Origin: an uncultured Subdoligranulum sp.
GTDB lineage: Bacteria; Bacillota; Clostridia; Christensenellales; CAG-314
Reading direction: 5' to 3'
DNA: 6,353 nucleotides
NCBI GenBank assembly: GCA_900551395.1
Contig: URVX01000067.1
Location: 1-6,353, forward strand
Below the pieces are notes generated by a model. The model had not been told where the DNA came from. It saw only the letters and a program-made list of their open reading frames with translations, and did no database searches. The translations under genes and the position numbers were made by a program. Position 1 is the first letter of the stretch; each line of letters starts with the position of its first letter. Positions 5,902 to 6,353 of this stretch are shown piece by piece.

Positions 5902-6353
5902 TCATTCGTCTTCGTCGATATCCTCGTCATCCTCGTCGATGTCGTCCTCGTCATACTCGAACTTGTCGTCGAATTTGAAATCGTCCTCGAAATCGTCCTC
6001 GAATTCTTCGGTTTCTTCTTCCTCCGTTTCTTCCTCGTCCTCGGCGAACTCCTCGTCCTGAAGCTCCTCGAGAGGAATTTCGACGATATCCTTCTCCAAC
6101 GGGTCGTCGTCGATGAATTCAACCCAGCTTTCGTCGTTTTCCAGCGGGTCCTTGTTTTCCATTGCCCTTAAGCAGTTGTCGCACATCTCCTCCTCGATGG
6201 GGATGTAGTTTCTTTTGCAGACCGGGCAAAGCTTTGTCTCCTCCTCGAGGTCGAAATCGTCGTCGAGAAGGATGTCTTTGGGCATGAGACCCAATTCGGC
6301 TTTGCATATATCGCACATTTCCTGCCTGCTGTCGATGTAATTCAAATCGCAGC
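5902..6353 (-). CDS. Tandem zinc-ribbon protein with strongly acidic C-terminal tail, 5' truncated
   Basis: The frame is open to the right edge; 149 residues are visible and the true start lies outside. A TTG at 6343-6345 is an unlikely start, because it would cut through a zinc-binding module. Visible Cys1, Cys13 and Cys16 form the end of one module; Cys42, Cys45, Cys57 and Cys60 form a complete C-x2-C-x11-C-x2-C ribbon. The two copies share C-x-x-NYI-x5-EMCD-x-C with identical spacing, so they are internal repeats and the first copy's leading Cys should lie just off the window. From about residue 66 the protein becomes acidic: 36 of the last 50 residues are Asp or Glu, interrupted by Phe or Tyr, for example FEDDFEDDF. 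There is no signal peptide or membrane segment in the visible part. I do not recognise the family. A cytoplasmic metal-binding adaptor with a disordered tail is the plain reading; the tail recalls RNA polymerase delta subunit, but delta has no zinc ribbons. Confidence 0.85.
   Translation of the reverse strand, partial: CDLNYIDSRQEMCDICKAELGLMPKDILLDDDFDLEEETKLCPVCKRNYIPIEEEMCDNCLRAMENKDPLENDESWVEFIDDDPLEKDIVEIPLEELQDEEFAEDEEETEEEETEEFEDDFEDDFKFDDKFEYDEDDIDEDDEDIDEDE

Noticed and set aside
5905..6100. Low-complexity GAN-type triplet repetition as a true tandem repeat or CRISPR-like array
   Set aside because: The repetition comes from Asp and Glu codons of the acidic tail; there is no fixed repeat unit or spacer.
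5902..6353. RNA polymerase delta subunit (rpoE) for the acidic-tailed protein
   Set aside because: The tail is similar in composition, but the visible N-terminal part has two C4 zinc-ribbon units and no delta-type winged-helix sequence.

Overview
The window reads as chromosomal DNA of a Bacillota (Firmicutes) bacterium, most likely an uncultured clostridial lineage. This is inferred from strong AGGAGG-type ribosome binding sites, sigma-A-type promoters, many short hairpin-plus-U-tract terminators, TGA used as a normal stop, and gene content (a YjzC-like small protein, an Lsa-like ABC-F protein, an S41 protease). The GTP-dependent PEP carboxykinase fits gut clostridial relatives more than Bacillus, which uses the ATP type. 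I cannot name a species.

Layout, left to right. (1) 1-543, plus strand: the C-terminal part of an S41 (C-terminal-processing) serine protease, cut by the window edge and closed by a strong terminator. (2) 595-819: a leader or intergenic stretch rich in short dyads. (3) 820-969, plus strand: a 49-residue YjzC-like protein with a perfect Shine-Dalgarno site and its own terminator. (4) 1074-2171, plus strand: a membrane-anchored Dcr2-like metallophosphoesterase behind a near-consensus promoter. (5) 2216-3696, plus strand: an Lsa-type ABC-F ribosome-protection ATPase whose reading frame is broken by an apparent one-base loss in an A6 run just before the second Walker B motif. (6) 3728-5482, minus strand: a full-length GTP-type phosphoenolpyruvate carboxykinase with its own promoter, convergent with the ABC-F gene and sharing a hairpin with it. 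(7) 5545-5860: an AT-rich gap with no gene I can support. (8) 5902-6353, minus strand: a protein with tandem zinc-ribbon modules and a very acidic C-terminal tail, cut by the right window edge.

The genes do not form one pathway. The only likely co-transcribed pair is the metallophosphoesterase and the ABC-F gene, which are 44 bases apart with no terminator between. The other genes appear to be single transcription units, each bounded by a terminator or a promoter. I found no CRISPR array, tRNA, rRNA, insertion sequence, phage gene or recognisable defence system. The observations most worth checking are the ABC-F frame break with a hairpin directly against the A6 run, and the duplicated zinc-ribbon unit fused to an acidic, aromatic-punctuated tail.
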